From contig NC_081412.1 of assembly GCF_030272615.1 (NCBI RefSeq), forward strand, positions 687,266,583 to 687,326,582: 60,000 nucleotides of DNA. The letters are read 5' to 3'. The position numbers and the translations under genes were made by a program. Positions 22,158 through 34,135 of the stretch are shown piece by piece. The DNA is from Cryptomeria japonica (taxonomy: Eukaryota; Streptophyta; Pinopsida; Cupressales; Cupressaceae). The notes under the pieces were generated by a model. That model was not told where the DNA came from. It saw nothing but the letters and a program-made list of their open reading frames with translations, and made no database searches. Each line of letters opens with the position of its first letter. Position 1 is the stretch's first letter.

Positions 22158-23289
22158 CTACAGCATTCCCAATAGCAATAATGAGAAAATTTAAAAAGGA
22201 ATTACATCTCACATCTCGGTTAACTCTAGGAGCATTAGGACTTCTATTGCTATGCATCTTTTGCACTCTAATTTTATGGTCCTAAGACAATAACATGGTC
22301 TAAAAGACTCTGAAGAAATATTCCAAACACCTGTTACCAAAACATCCAAATAATCATAATATAATTATTCATCACAATTTAGGAACATCTCATTTTTCCT
22401 CAATTTCTATTATAAAAAGATTCAAAAATGTTTTCTTCTTGAAAAGATGACCGATGTTTTTTATTTTCCAGTTTACTGTTTTTCTTATTTAATCTTTTAT
22501 TTCGAGATTTTTAGCAATCAATTACTGTTTGCAATTCTGGCAACCTTGCCCCAAACATCCTTTTCTCTGCCTCTCTTTTCTTCCGTCGAGGTATTTAGCC
22601 ATTTGATTTTTTCAGATTTTATCTTTTTGAGTGAGCATATGCAAACATAAATAAAGTATCAATTTATTCCTACCAATGGAAAAGGCAAAGCAAGCTTACT
22701 GAAAACCTAAAGATTGCATTGGTAAAGGAAGAGAAACATTGTAAATTTTATAGTTCAAAAGAGCATCCAGGGTTAGACATATATAAAAGCAAGAAATAAT
22801 TGTGCTGATAAAACATGAGTGGGGAACAAAATTAAATCTTGAATTTCAGCAAATTCGCATACATTATTACTTTAATCATGAATTATAAAGAATAAAATAC
22901 ACCAACGGCTAAAACAGATATTAGAAATATGCTATAAATTGCTTTACTAGTTTCATATTTACAAAGGATTAACAACACTCATTCTTCTCCTTACTGCAAG
23001 AGGACAAGCACACAATACTATCCAGAGATATATATATCAGCTCCACAAATTAAAATTTGAAATCTAGTACTTTTACACCATTTCAACCTAGAGGCAAGAA
23101 CTATGAACAAAATGTTTGACCTTATATAGCAGCCAGTACAATCAACTTATGAAATTGACTGTCTCCTTATTTTCTGTGTTAATCTTCCAATCATGACATC
23201 TGTGTTGCCAAGTTAATGATAGCATGAAAACTGCAGATATGTACTGTATTCTTTTTGACAGAGACATGACCGTCACTGCAAAGCCTTGA

Positions 23290-23943
23290 TGTTGTTTGTA
23301 ACTAGGGTTATGCATGGGTTCGGATTGCCTTAAGGCAACATCCGAACCCCTTTAGGGCCGGGCCCTATCCTAGGGTAACGTGACCCTATCATATGCACAA
23401 CTCAAATATCCACGCTATGTTAAATTCACGCCATTTAATATATTGGCGCCAAACCCAAAGGAGGCCGACTTGCATCCAAGGAGTAAAAGATGTGTATAAA
23501 TAAGTAGCATTTTGCAAGTCAATACACACTCATCTATTCTACAAGCAAATGCGAAAACTGCTCTGCTAATAAGGTGCGAATTAATAAGGAAGAAGGCAAA
23601 TTCATCCAGATTGGTGCGAATTTGTGCAAGATTACATAGGTGGTGTTGTACAACTTGGAGAACTTAAAAGGAGCAGATCTGCTACACAAATAGATCAGAT
23701 CTGACAGAGAAGCTAAGTATTGTATTTGTGCATTTAAGAGGAGAATATATAATCTGACCTGTGGGTCTTTCATGCTGGGTTTTTCCTCCTTGGAGGTTTT
23801 CCCAGGGTATGTGTGTTTGTCTACTGATCACTTACTTCCTGATTTTTACTGAATGTTAACTTATTTATGACAAATCTAATTACAATCTAGGGCATAAATA
23901 AAAGATATAAGTCTGATTAACAAACCTAGGGTATAAAATTACA
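23290..23943 (+). mobile_element. Solo LTR with CTTGA target duplication
   Basis: 654 bp from TGTTGTTTGTAAC to AAAATTACA. CTTGA occurs both at 23285..23289 and at 23944..23948. Inside are the palindrome TTGCCTTAAGGCAA (about 23327), a TATA-like TGTATAAATAAG (about 23492) and the GGGTTTTTCC...GGTTTTCCCAGG motif typical of Copia U5 ends. No internal region flanks it, so it is the product of LTR-LTR recombination. Confidence 0.8.
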
Positions 23944-24379
23944 CTTGAGACATTCCAATTGCATCAGAAATAATAATTATCAAAAGGGAGCAGTGGTGGA
24001 TATCAGACAATGAACGATCCTAGATTACCTTCGATTTAGCTACACTACATAACAGTTATGAGCAAAAAATATTGTGCCATCCTGCCATCATTTCTTCAGA
24101 TTGTAACTTTGTAAAATATTCTCCAATATTTTACTCCTGGTATTAAATTAGCATAGATATCTTAAAGACATCTATCTAAAAGATACCAAGAGATATCACT
24201 CTTGAGGTGATGTATAAGCTAAATGAAAACAAAACAGATTAAGTTCACCTGTTAAGTACATGGCTATTATCTTAAATAAGAGATTTAATAATAAAATGTC
24301 TTGGACATCATTTGCAATTATTGACACATCTTCATACCAGCTCTTCATTAGGGACAATGTTGTGCTGATCTTAGAACTC

Positions 24380-24825
24380 ACTACCTTTGGTCATTGAGGT
24401 GTCCTCTTGTTCAACACCTTGTGACTGATTTTTCTTCCCGCTCTACTATCTTAGCTTCTTTCTTGACCTTCTCTTGTGATTCTAGCTCTGGCATGTTCTT
24501 CACTATTTCAGGTTCCATTGTCTTGAACTCTCCCTCTTTCAAGAATGATTCTTTTGGCTCCTGCTTCTTGATCTCCTCAGTGGATTTTGAATCTTCCTAT
24601 TCTTTTCTCCCTCTTCTTATGCAGTCACAAAAGCTTTTTTTATTTGGATTCCTCATCTTGTCATCTCTATCACATTGATCCATTCTAAAATCCTCTCTAT
24701 GGGACTGCTTTTCATATCTTCTTCTCCTTTGCCCATTTCTTTGAAACTCAAAATACTCAATAAAAGTCATGTCTCGACAAATGGCTGGACCCAGGTCCAC
24801 ATATTCAGCGTGATATCTCGCTAGT
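24380..24825 (-). pseudogene. Decayed gag-like or gag-pol linker sequence
   Basis: The minus-strand frame from about 24825 encodes RYHAEYVDLGPAICRDMTFIEYFEFQRNG-like sequence. A highly charged Arg/Lys/Glu stretch follows, with one TAG and a later frameshift. The composition is that of a retroelement gag spacer, but no zinc knuckle or enzyme motif is seen. It lies just downstream, on the same strand, of the 3' end of unit E, so it could be the internal region that belongs to this family. That is inference. Confidence 0.4.
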
Positions 24826-25694
24826 TATTTATTAAGATCTTTTGGTATAATGTCCCTTGCTGCAATTTTATATCAGATCTGAAAATAAAACTTCTATTCA
24901 ACCCAGATTTGCAAAATACACAAAAATTGTGAAATTGGGTATACCGAAAAATTTATCCTCTCTTGATCAAAATCAGATGTATGCTAAGATTGCAGGAAGA
25001 TCATACATTGACTCCAAGGCTCCAATTGAGTACTAGCGACTTTAATATGGATATAGAATAGTTCAGTTGATGTTGATGGTAATCCAAGGGGACTTACGCA
25101 CACTTGAAGAAGACTTAGACAAACTTATATCTTCAAGGAGATTCTCGCGAATGATTTGGCAGTATATAGCTCTCTTTTTAGGATTTTTCGATAAGATGAT
25201 GCAGAAAATAAAATGGGAAAGGGTTTAGGAAAGCTACTCTAAATATAAGAACTCAATAGATAACAATGATTCAGATGAGATCTACCACACTTTACATCAC
25301 CACTAGTAGACAACTACATAAAGAGGGTGCAATCTTCAGAGGTTGTGTTTGTAGGTTTTTAAACCATTGATGAACACCATCAGAGAACAATGTTCATCCA
25401 ACAATTTAGATTAAGCACACACATATAAGAGCTCAGTCTAACCTTAAACTGTGGATAGAAATCATCTATCAACAAAAGGTATGAGCAAGCGATCTCACCA
25501 TAAAACACTACAATCAACTTTGTTCATCTAAATGCTTGAAAGAAATCTAAACTAAGTGAGGAAGGTGAAACCATACAAGTATTGAAACAACATAAATGAA
25601 CACCAAAGCCAATGTTTCACTATTATCATTTCAGAAACTTATTGCAACAATTTCATGCAAATCTCCCTCCCCTTACAAATGAAGGGGTGAACCC

Positions 25695-25782
25695 CTTTTA
25701 TAGGCCTCCAAGAGGAAAATGGATGGCCGAGATTATAAACCAATCAATGGCTAAGATTGAACATGCAAAACCCTAATAAGGG
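25695..25782 (-). promoter_or_regulatory. Promoter block of unit E
   Basis: Read on the minus strand: CCCTTATTAGGG (one mismatch to the family palindrome), then CTATAAAAGGGG, a TATA box, and CATTTGTAAGGGG. It corresponds position by position to the block of unit C. Confidence 0.6.
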
Positions 25783-26299
25783 TTTGACTAAAGATTCCCA
25801 ATCATGACGCCAAGTAGTGGGAATAAACATTAATGAGGAATCACATCCACTAACAATTAATTGCTCCTTACTCTAAAAATGGCGTCCATAATGCATTAAA
25901 TGCACTATCACATGAAACATCGCTTACATGCATTAAATGCAACACTATCTCCTTGAATATGTCAATCGCCACCATGCCATCAATGTTGAGTTCAAAAATG
26001 AAAATTTCTATAATTTCTTGTGTCATAAATGTGGAATATTCTCTTTGCATGTCACCAACTCATTAATTGCGATAATCTTTCCATTTTGGTTGCACAAAGA
26101 TATTTTGAAAGATTTTCCTTCCTTGGAAGAAATTTAACAATTTTGTCCACTTGGAAAGGAATCTTGTACGTCTGGAATTCCAGGAGAGAGAAAACCTTTG
26201 TAGAGAGATTTTTAATTTGAAGGAGTTTTTTTATGTTCCTGTGCACATCTTGTCCTGAAAGGAGATTATTCAATCATTCAACCATTTTTTCCATGTCTG

Positions 26300-27350
26300 G
26301 GAAATTTTATCTTTTCCGAAATTCTAGAGAGAGAAAATTCTCTCAGCCAATTTTTTCCTCGTGCCTTGGAATTCTTCATCCTTAAGCGTAATTTTCACCT
26401 TGGTGAGGAATTTTCTTGAATTTTGAATTTTTTCATTAGCCATGAATTCCTCTCTCTACTTTGTCCTTGGGTGTATTTTCATCTTGGAAGGATGAATTTT
26501 GAAAATTTTGGAATTTCCTCTTCTTCATGTTTCTAGTGTTCCATTCCTCTCTTGAGCGCAATTTCTTCATGGAGGAATTTTGGATGTGGCAGGAAATTCC
26601 TCCTCAACCTCTTTCTAGCTCTCCTTTCATGCCTTGGGCACATTTGACCCTTGAAGGAGGATTTTGCATTTTGGAAGAAATTCCTCCTCTTGACCATTCT
26701 GGGGCTCTAGCTCAACCTTGGGCAGAATTTCACTGTAGAGAAGGAAATTTGAACTTGGAGGAAAATTCCTTTCTTACCCCATTTTGGCACTCATCTCCTT
26801 GCTTGGGCGCATTTTGCTTGTAGAGGAATTTTTGCCTTGACAGAATTTTCCCCCCTGACTCCATTTTAGCGCTCATCTCCTTGCTTGGGCGTTATTTCAC
26901 CATGTAGGAGGAAATTTGGAAATTTTGACTTTTCGTCCACTTCATCATTTTGGTGCCCACTTCATGTCTTGGGCAGATTTTGGCAAGGATGAAGGAATTT
27001 TATGAAGTTTGGATTTTCCTCCTTGATTATGGTGCTTATCTCCTTGCTTGGGCGTTATTTCACCATGTAGGAGGAAATTTGGAAATTTTGACTTTTCATC
27101 CACTTCATCATTTTGGTGCCCACTTCATGTCTTGGGCAGATTTTGGCAAGGATGAAGGAATTTTATGAAGTTTGGATTTTCCTCCTTGATTATGATTTGG
27201 CACCCTCTTCTTTTGGAGATCACTTTGGTCATGGAGTAGGAATTTTTGAAAATTAACAATTCTTTCTTGACTTTTCATCTTTCCAAATTTGAATGCCATT
27301 TTAGGAACGAGGAAGGTTTCTCTTGCCTTAAAAGGATATTTCAAGCTTTT
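26300..27350 (-). repeat. Tandem array of unit E
   Basis: Degenerate units of about 80-90 bp contain, on the minus strand, GAATTCCTCC-like and GCGCCAAAATGG-like words. A copy of about 160 bp is repeated almost exactly (about 26890-26995 and 27045-27150 share identical stretches). The array matches that of unit C in opposite orientation. Confidence 0.8.
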
Positions 27351-27934
27351 TCCTTAGGAAAGAATTCCCATACTTAGCCATTTTTAGATCATCTGCCTGC
27401 TTTTTCAACTTTTCGGATTTGGACTTGGATTTTCAGGAATGCTTTGCTATCAATGTCCTGACCATTGCCTAAGATGGACCTGCCAAAAATAGAAAATATT
27501 AAGTACTTGCAAACATCAAATTAGAGCAAACCGGGATAGGGTGACACTTACTAAAAATTGAAACTGTTAAAAATAGTAAGTTTGTTTAAAGGCAAAATTA
27601 GGCCAATCGGGGACACAGTGAAACTAAAAATAGAAATATCTAAAAATAGTAAGTACTCCAAAATTCGTTCAAATTTCACTAGAAGCTTCCTTGAAGGTTT
27701 TTGACTTCATTGCAACATTCAGATTTTTGAAAACCCTAAGCAAATGACTTCAAATCTAATTCTGAAGGGCAAAAACCCTAAAATAGACAAAACAAGCTCC
27801 AGACTTAGTCAAATTCACTCAAAACACTTGCAGACTTGATCAAAATTTGTCAAAACATTTGCAGACCTAGGAGACCGCTGCAAAAAGACCCAAAGAACCA
27901 CCACCAAAAGACAAAGAGGACCTAAACTGTAGGG

Positions 27935-27939
27935 GGTCC
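27935..27939 (+). other. Target-site duplication of unit C, left copy
   Basis: GGTCC lies directly before TGTTGTGACC at 27940. The identical GGTCC follows the CAACA end at 38587..38591. Confidence 0.85.
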
Positions 27940-28639
27940 TGTTGTGACCTAGTCACACATCACCCCATCCCAAATAGGGACCCACTACCTTCTAGGCCCT
28001 TTTGGTTGTTTGGTTTTGTTTTTTTGTGGGTTTTGATAGCAATCTCATCAGTCTCTCTGCTTTGCAAGTGTTCGGGGGTCAAATTGATTAAGTCTGCTTT
28101 TCGTTTGAGTGATTTTGGTGAAGTCTAGGGCCTTTTTCATCAATTTTAGGGTTTTTGCCTTTAGTCCTAGATTTGAGGGGTTTTTGTTAGGGTTTTGGAA
28201 AAACTAAACATACAAATGGAATCGGGACCCTTCAAGGAACCTCCCAATAAAATTTGGGCCAAAACGAAGCAACTTTCTATTTTTAGAAAGTTCCTATTTT
28301 TTAGGGATTTTACAGAGTCCCAGAATGTCGTCATTTTGCCAAAAAAACAAACTTACTATTTTTAGTAAGTTTCTATTTATAGTAAGTCATTCTGTGTCCT
28401 GTTCTAGGGATCTAGCATTGACGCTCTAAAGGTTTCTATTTTTGGAAGTTCATTTTTGGCAGGACCATTCAGGCGAAGTGATGAAGGCCAAGCATTCACG
28501 ACTACATCTAATTCCGGAAAGTCAGAAAGCAGACAGAGAGAGTCAAAAGGCGGCTAAGTGTTGAGAACCCATTCCTGAAGTAGAAAGCTTGAGAAATTTG
28601 TCTAAGTCCGAGAAATCACATCAAGTCCTCATCCGGAAG

Positions 28640-29600
28640 AAGCTCAGAAATTCATCTAAGTCCATGAGGAATCCAGGACAAGTGAAATTCCTTCACCCAT
28701 GCCAAATCACGCCCATGAAGAATCCAAGGCGCCAAACTCAAGTGTCATGGAAGGAGGAAAAAAATTGTGAATTCCTTCTAAGTAAAATAGCGCTCAAACA
28801 CTATGGAGGGCACCAAACTGAGGAGTTATTGGAATGCGCAAAGAGTTAATGAATCCTTGACCAAGTTAAAATGCCACCTAGAAGTGAAGGAGGGCGCCAA
28901 ATTGAGGAGTTCTTGGAAGGAAGGAAAAATGTTGAATTCCTCCATGGTCAAAATCCGCCCCACCACTCAAGGGTGTGCCAAAATGAAGTAGGCAAGGAAG
29001 GATAGACCAAATCATAGATTCCTCCTTCATGGCCAGAATCCGCCCAAAGCCAGAGAGGGGCGCCAAAATGGAGCCTTCATGGAAAATGGATAAAAATCAT
29101 AGATTCCTCCTTCATGGCCAGAATCCGCCCAAAGCCAGGTGAGAGCGCTAAAATGGAGTCTCCTTGGAATGCATACAAATCTAATGAATTCCTTCCTCAA
29201 GCCAAAATCCGCCCAAGCACTCAAGAGAGTGCCAAAAATGAAGTGTCCTAGAAGGAAGGAAAAATAGTGAATTCCTCCTCACCATCAAAAATCCGCCCAA
29301 CACTCAGGGAGGGCGCTTAAGAGGGGTAGTGAAGGAAAATCCTCTAAATCATGAATTCCTCCCCTATGAAGAAATTTTGCCATGAGACAAGGAAGGGCGC
29401 CAAAAGGAGATGTGCATGGAGAGATGGATAAAGGAGTGAGTTCCATGGCAAGTACAAAATTGCACCCTGGAAGGAAGAAAGTCACTAGGAAGGGGGGGTC
29501 ATGGAAGAAGCAAATAACAATGAATTACTTCCCTTAGGTGAAATAGCACCCTAGCATGATGGTAGGCACCAAAGTGGAGTCTTCAAGGAGAATCAAGGAA
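28640..29600 (+). repeat. Tandem array of unit C, about 83-bp period
   Basis: About eleven units carry AATCCGCCCAA, an AGGG(C)GCC word, AAAATGGAG, a GGAAGGA stretch and GAATTCCTCC. Examples are at about 29036, 29124, 29207, 29288 and 29371. The same repeat lies in inverted orientation in unit E. Confidence 0.85.
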
Positions 29601-29614
29601 GTGGTGAATTCCAT

Positions 29615-29863
29615 GTCTTAAGCTTGAAAACTGAAGAAAATGTTTCTAGTATAATGAAGAAGACACAAGAAATCATGATGGAATGGGAAAGCTTATTTTC
29701 CAAGAGCAAGGAAGAAATTGCCTTGATGGAATTCGATATTGAAAATGTGCCAAGTGTCTCCATCGAAGAGTTGGAAGCCGTCATCAGCAAATTCATTGCA
29801 TATGCCATAAATGAACGGGATAATGGTCGTCCATTCTTGGACGAGAATCTTTTGGCTGAATAG
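29615..29863 (+). pseudogene. C-terminal fragment of the unit-family reading frame (unit C)
   Basis: An open stretch to TAG encodes about 80 residues: a charged, coiled-coil-like segment, then VPSVSIEELEAVISKFIAYAINERDNGRPFLDENLLAE. It matches the last 45 residues of the unit D frame and of the unit A fragment. The array runs directly into it, so the N-terminal block and middle were deleted in this lineage. That this end is kept in three units suggests that it has a role at the RNA or protein level, or simply adjoins essential sequence. Confidence 0.75.
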
Positions 29864-30177
29864 TGGCGGCATATTTACAGTTGGAATATTTTAGACTTAG
29901 TGGTGGTCCGGTCAATGCATGTTGAATGCATGAGGAATCTTCTTGCATGCAACCGCCTTATTAATGATTCTATGACAGATTCTCTACGCATGTTGTCGTC
30001 GCATGGGGAATGATGGGCATTTATTTCTTGCATGGGAATGTTTATTGTATTTTGGGCATGTTTGGTGTAATGGGGTGCATTTAATGCACTAATGTGCGCC
30101 ATTTTTGGGCTTTATGGGGTATTTATTGCTGATTCCTACCTTGTTGCATCTTGAGTGGGGAATCTTCTAGGGTGAAA

Positions 30178-30250
30178 CCCTAATTAGGGTTGTTGCATAT
30201 AATCAATGCCAGGAGCCTATATAAAGGGGTGACCCCCCCCCCTCATTTGA
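30178..30250 (+). promoter_or_regulatory. Promoter block of unit C
   Basis: CCCTAATTAGGG (30178..30189), then CTATATAAAGGGG (about 30217) and TCATTTGAAAAGG. The layout is the same as in A, D, E and F. Confidence 0.65.
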
Positions 30251-30845
30251 AAAGGAGGAGAGATTATTGTCTCAGATTGTTGCTAAGGATTGTTGAAGTA
30301 GCCAACTTAATACATTGTTCGACTTTGCTGGTGTATTCTTGTTCTATTTTAGCAATCTGCATGGTCTTGCTCTCTTCATAGATTAGATTTGCTTTCATGT
30401 TGCTAGAAGAACTGGATTTGATAGGATTACTTGTTGCAAAGTCCAAGCTCATACTTTTGGTGTGCAGCTGATTGTTGCATACCGTGCAAAGTTAGCCTAA
30501 GCCTCTGTTATGTGTGTATACTTAACTTCGATTACCAGTGAAGATTGTTCGATTCGATGGTCCACATTGGAGATCTGAAAAACCTCTACACACCCTTTGA
30601 AGATTGCACCGCCTTCGCGTAGTTGTACTCTGCTAGCGAAGCGAAGCGTGGTTTGATTTTGCATGAGTGATCCCGTCTCTTGTTCTTAGGATTAGATTAG
30701 ACTCGACATAGTTCTCTCTACCCTATTCTCATTTACTTTCAGCATATTTCGAAAATCCAAAAAAATAGGGCTTTCATTGCAAATCATTCACATAGAAATC
30801 CTTAAACTTGCATGAGTTTGTTATCCTCTTCAAGTGAATACGTAA

Positions 30846-30850
30846 GGCCT
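30846..30850 (+). other. Target-site duplication of unit D, left copy
   Basis: GGCCT before TGTTGTGACC at 30851; GGCCC follows CATCAACA at 38398..38402. Four of five bases agree. The uninterrupted unit A sequence at the same place (about 17046) reads AAGGCCCC, which supports this as the insertion point. Confidence 0.7.
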
Positions 30851-31479
30851 TGTTGTGACCTTTTCACACATCGCCCCATTGCTAACGGGGACCCCCTCTT
30901 TGTCCGCTTTCTGCGTTGTTAGGTTAGGGTTTTGGCTACTTAGTGGGCAATTTTGCATTTCCTGTTCCCGAGTCTCGGAGTTTTGATCATGCCTAGTGTC
31001 GTCTAGGGTTTTTGAAGTTATAGCATCAAGTTGCAAAAGTTGATATTTTAATGATCCTAAGTTTTGTATAAATGTAGACCTATTGAGCGTTAACGTGTTT
31101 TTAAACACGTGCATCAGTGATTTTCAAGTGCCAAGATATTCACAGACCTTTTGGAGTTGTTTTCTCGCTCCTAAGGTATTATTTAAGTTGATTTCACACT
31201 TTATTCCAATATTTTCCTAGCGTTTCGCTCATATTTTTTGGAAAATTAGCCTAAGTCCAATTTAAATTTAATGTTTCTAAGTGATTTTGAGTGGTTAAAA
31301 TGATAAAATCCTAAGGGAAATTCATATTCCAAGGGTTAAAGGGTCAAAAATTCAAAATCCATGTAAGAGGTGCTCTTCCCCTCATATTCCAGACTACCCA
31401 ACCCATTCCCCCACTCAAAATCCACACTACACATGGGTTTCCCCTGGAATCCATACTGGCTACTATTTTCCCCCACTAT

Positions 31480-32450
31480 TTATCCATACCTGGGTCGAAT
31501 TTCCCCTAGAAGTGCTAAAATTTGGCTAAGTGTCAGGATTTATCCAGACTGCCATCGATTTTCCACCAGGAGTGCGGACTGAAGTGTGGACAATGTTGAG
31601 GATGATTCCATTCTTGGGTCGATTTTCCACTAGGATTTTTGTGACAACTAAGTGAGGATTTTTATTCAGACAGAGGTCGATTTTCCCCTGAGAGCATTTG
31701 TAAGGATTTTTGTCCGGATTTTCATCCAGACAAGGATCGATTTTCCACTGGGAATATTTTGAAGAGTTTTGAGTCCGGATTTTCATCCAGATTGAGGTCA
31801 AAATTTCACCAGGGAGGTTTTTTTCAAGTTAAGTGAGTTTGGAGTGTGGATTTTTTCAATCCAGACTGCCATCGAATTTCCCCTGGGGGTGATTTTTTGC
31901 AAATAGAGTGGATTTTTGTCTGGATTTTTGTCCAAGCTCATATCGATTTTCCCCTGGGAGGTTTTTGTGTGCATTTTGATGAAGTTATGCATGGATTTTT
32001 GTCCAAGCTAGGGTCGAATTTCCCTTATGGGGCAAATTTTGACACTTAAATGATTTTTTAAAGGATTTTTCAATCCCAACCCATATCGATTTTCCACTAA
32101 GAATATTTTGAAGAGTTTTGAGTCTGGATTTTCATCTAGACTGAGGTCGAAATTCCACCAGGGAGGTTTTTTTCAAGTTAAGTGAGTTTGGAGTGTGGAT
32201 TTTTCAATCTAGACTACCATCGAATTTCCCCTGGGGGTGATTTTTTGCAAATAGAGTGGATTTTTGTCTGGATTTTTGTCCAAGCTCATATCGATTTTCC
32301 CCTAGGAGGTTTTTGTGTGCATTTTGATGAAGTTATGCATGGATTTTTGTCCAAGCTAGGGTCGAATTTCCCTTATGGGGCAAATTTTGACAAAAATGAT
32401 TTTTGAAGGGATTTTTCAATCCCAACCCATATCGATTTTCCCCTAGAGCT
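31480..32450 (+). repeat. First tandem array of unit D
   Basis: About fourteen copies of a 60-75 bp unit carry ATCGATTTTCCCCTGGG and GGATTTTTGTCCAGAC-like words (about 31554, 31618, 31675, 31736, 31796, 31871, 31942, 32013, 32085, 32146, 32220, 32291, 32362 and 32431). Superimposed is a recent tandem duplication with a period of about 349 bp (31736 to 32084 against 32085 to 32430) that is nearly identical. Confidence 0.85.
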
Positions 32451-32799
32451 TATTTTGGATTTAATTTGCAATATTTTAATAAAAAGCCCCATTTTTAATT
32501 GCTTTTAAATAATGATTAACGATTATTTAATATTTTAAAAACAAAATTTAATAACTTGCAATAATCATTTAATATTTGAACCTTCTAGAAGCAAGTTAGG
32601 TTTTCACCAAGCAAGTATTTATACAAGTGTTTTATCCCACATTGCTTGTGTGGTGAAAGTGGGAGGTGAAAACAAGTATATGAGAGGAGACTTAGCATTA
32701 TTTTATTATTATTTCTGCCAGGTGTCTCCATGAAAGCGATTTTTTCTCCAAGTTGGGCGAATTTTTAGCAAGGCGTTTTTGTTGAGTGTGGGATTGAGA

Positions 32800-33860
32800 A
32801 TTTATTTTCCTCCATTTTTTCCAGCTTGCTGATCTATTACTCTTGGCTGCCATTAAAGACCAGTTTCAGAATTTTGATTTTGCCAAGTTCAGTGATTTTT
32901 TCAAACTTTAGCATTTTTTGGTGAAAATTGGCAATTTCATGTTTGGAGACTTGGGTGATTTATCCTCCACCATTTTGCTTGTTGTTCAGACCTTCATTGT
33001 TGCAGATCAAGGCTACCATTGATATCATTTTTCAGAATTTCACATTGGCGCCATAGCTGAAAAAAATCGATTTTTGCTAAGTAAGGCAATTTTTTGTGTT
33101 TGGGGTATCCAATCCCAACTTGGGCGATTTTCCAGATTGCTGCCATCCTTGCCACTGCAGATCCAAACTGCCATTGACAACATTTTCAGATTTTCAGTTT
33201 GGTGCCATAGTTGGAAAATTTCGATTTTGCTTGGGAGGTGATTTGGTGCCATATTTTGGTGATTTTTATTCATACTTGATGGCTGCCATCATTTCCAGCC
33301 TACTGATTCGCTTCAAATCTGAGGTTTGCTTCAGATTTTGACCTCTATTAATGGCTGCCATTAATTTTCAGACTTCAGTTTTTATTGCCCAACCAATTCC
33401 AACTTAGGCATTTTGCATTCGGAGGTGTTTTATGGAGTTTTCTGTGCATTTTTTAGACCATTTATCACTGTTGCAGGTCTGAAAACTCCATTGTTAGGCA
33501 GTTGTCTTCAGAAATTTTCATTTCCAGCCACCTAACCATTTTTGGTGATTTTGCTTGGGGATGTTTCCTTGGCCATTTTTTATCATTTTCAGGGATTTAA
33601 AACACTTTGCAAGGTGCTGGTAAGTCTGAAGTATTCAATTTTCAGACTTGTCCTCAGAAATAATTTTTTTACCAGCCATACTTACATTCCTGAATATGAT
33701 TGTTTTGATCATCAAAACTGATTTTTATCAAGCTTATGCACATTTTGAAGATTACAACATGTTTTAAAAGTTTGATTTTCAAGTTGTCTTCAAAATTGTT
33801 GACCTCCATTGTTGACTGCAGAAGGTGTCTTCAGACATTCATTGTGTGAAAACACAAACC
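32800..33860 (+). repeat. Second, degenerate array of unit D
   Basis: Loose repeats of about 150-170 bp contain GCTGCCATT, ACATTTTCAGA and TTTGG(C/T)GCCATAG near 32850, 33010, 33165, 33350 and 33470. The region is T-rich and has no reading frame. Confidence 0.6.
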
Positions 33861-34135
33861 TTTCACACCTTTCCTTAGTCATCATTTATCCGGTATACTC
33901 CTTTGCATTTTAGCTTGCATATTTTCTAAGCATAAGGAGGTATTCATGAATTTTATGGAAAGCTTCTATGCCTTAGTGTTGTCTCACTATGAACTTAATT
34001 GCTAAAATTTACCAAGTGTATAGATTATTTTCCTGACTCCATGCTCTGAATTAGCTAAATCTTTAGAAAGTCAGGAATTTTATTACGAACATTATTTATT
34101 TTCCTAAGTCTAACTTCGAGCTTCGTACAGCTGCG

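Larger units (their letters stand above)
24945..27939 (-). mobile_element. Unit E, main part (minus strand)
   Basis: On the minus strand this runs from GGACCCCC at 27939 through a leader that matches the leader of unit C (shared words such as CTATTTTTGGCAGG and TTACTATTTTTAG). An array (27350 to about 26300), the promoter block (25782..25771, then TATAAAAGGGG near 25695) and an R-U5-like tail ending about 24945 follow. Its 5' start is displaced to 38629..38587, because unit C inserted into its hairpin module at GGTCC. No long reading frame is present. The exact CAACA end is not found, so the left limit is approximate. Confidence 0.7.
27940..30850 (+). mobile_element. Unit C, main part (remainder at 38398..38586)
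   Basis: It begins TGTTGTGACC with the two-hairpin module, then a leader (to about 28640), a tandem array (to about 29600), only the last part of the family reading frame (to 29863), the promoter block (30178) and a U5-like region. At 30850 it is cut by the insertion of unit D. The missing end, including ACACGTCAACA, follows D at 38398..38586, with wording close to the uninterrupted copy in unit A. Without D the unit is about 3.1 kb and is flanked by perfect GGTCC. It is a size-reduced form of unit D: array fused directly to the C-terminal coding end. Confidence 0.8.

Noticed and set aside
22447-22650. Phe/Leu-rich small protein in intron 2
   Set aside because: It is a T-rich stretch without supporting context or homology.
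27360-28560. A large fold-back (inverted repeat of about 600 bp arms centred at 27940)
   Set aside because: The arms are the leaders of units E (minus) and C (plus). The GGTCC target duplication at 27935 and 38587 shows that C inserted into E in opposite orientation, so this is not one hairpin element.
28640-29600. CRISPR-like array of repeats and spacers
   Set aside because: This is a plant nuclear context, the units are degenerate along their length, spacers are not unique and no cas genes exist. The same holds for the arrays at 1127, 3640 and 31480.
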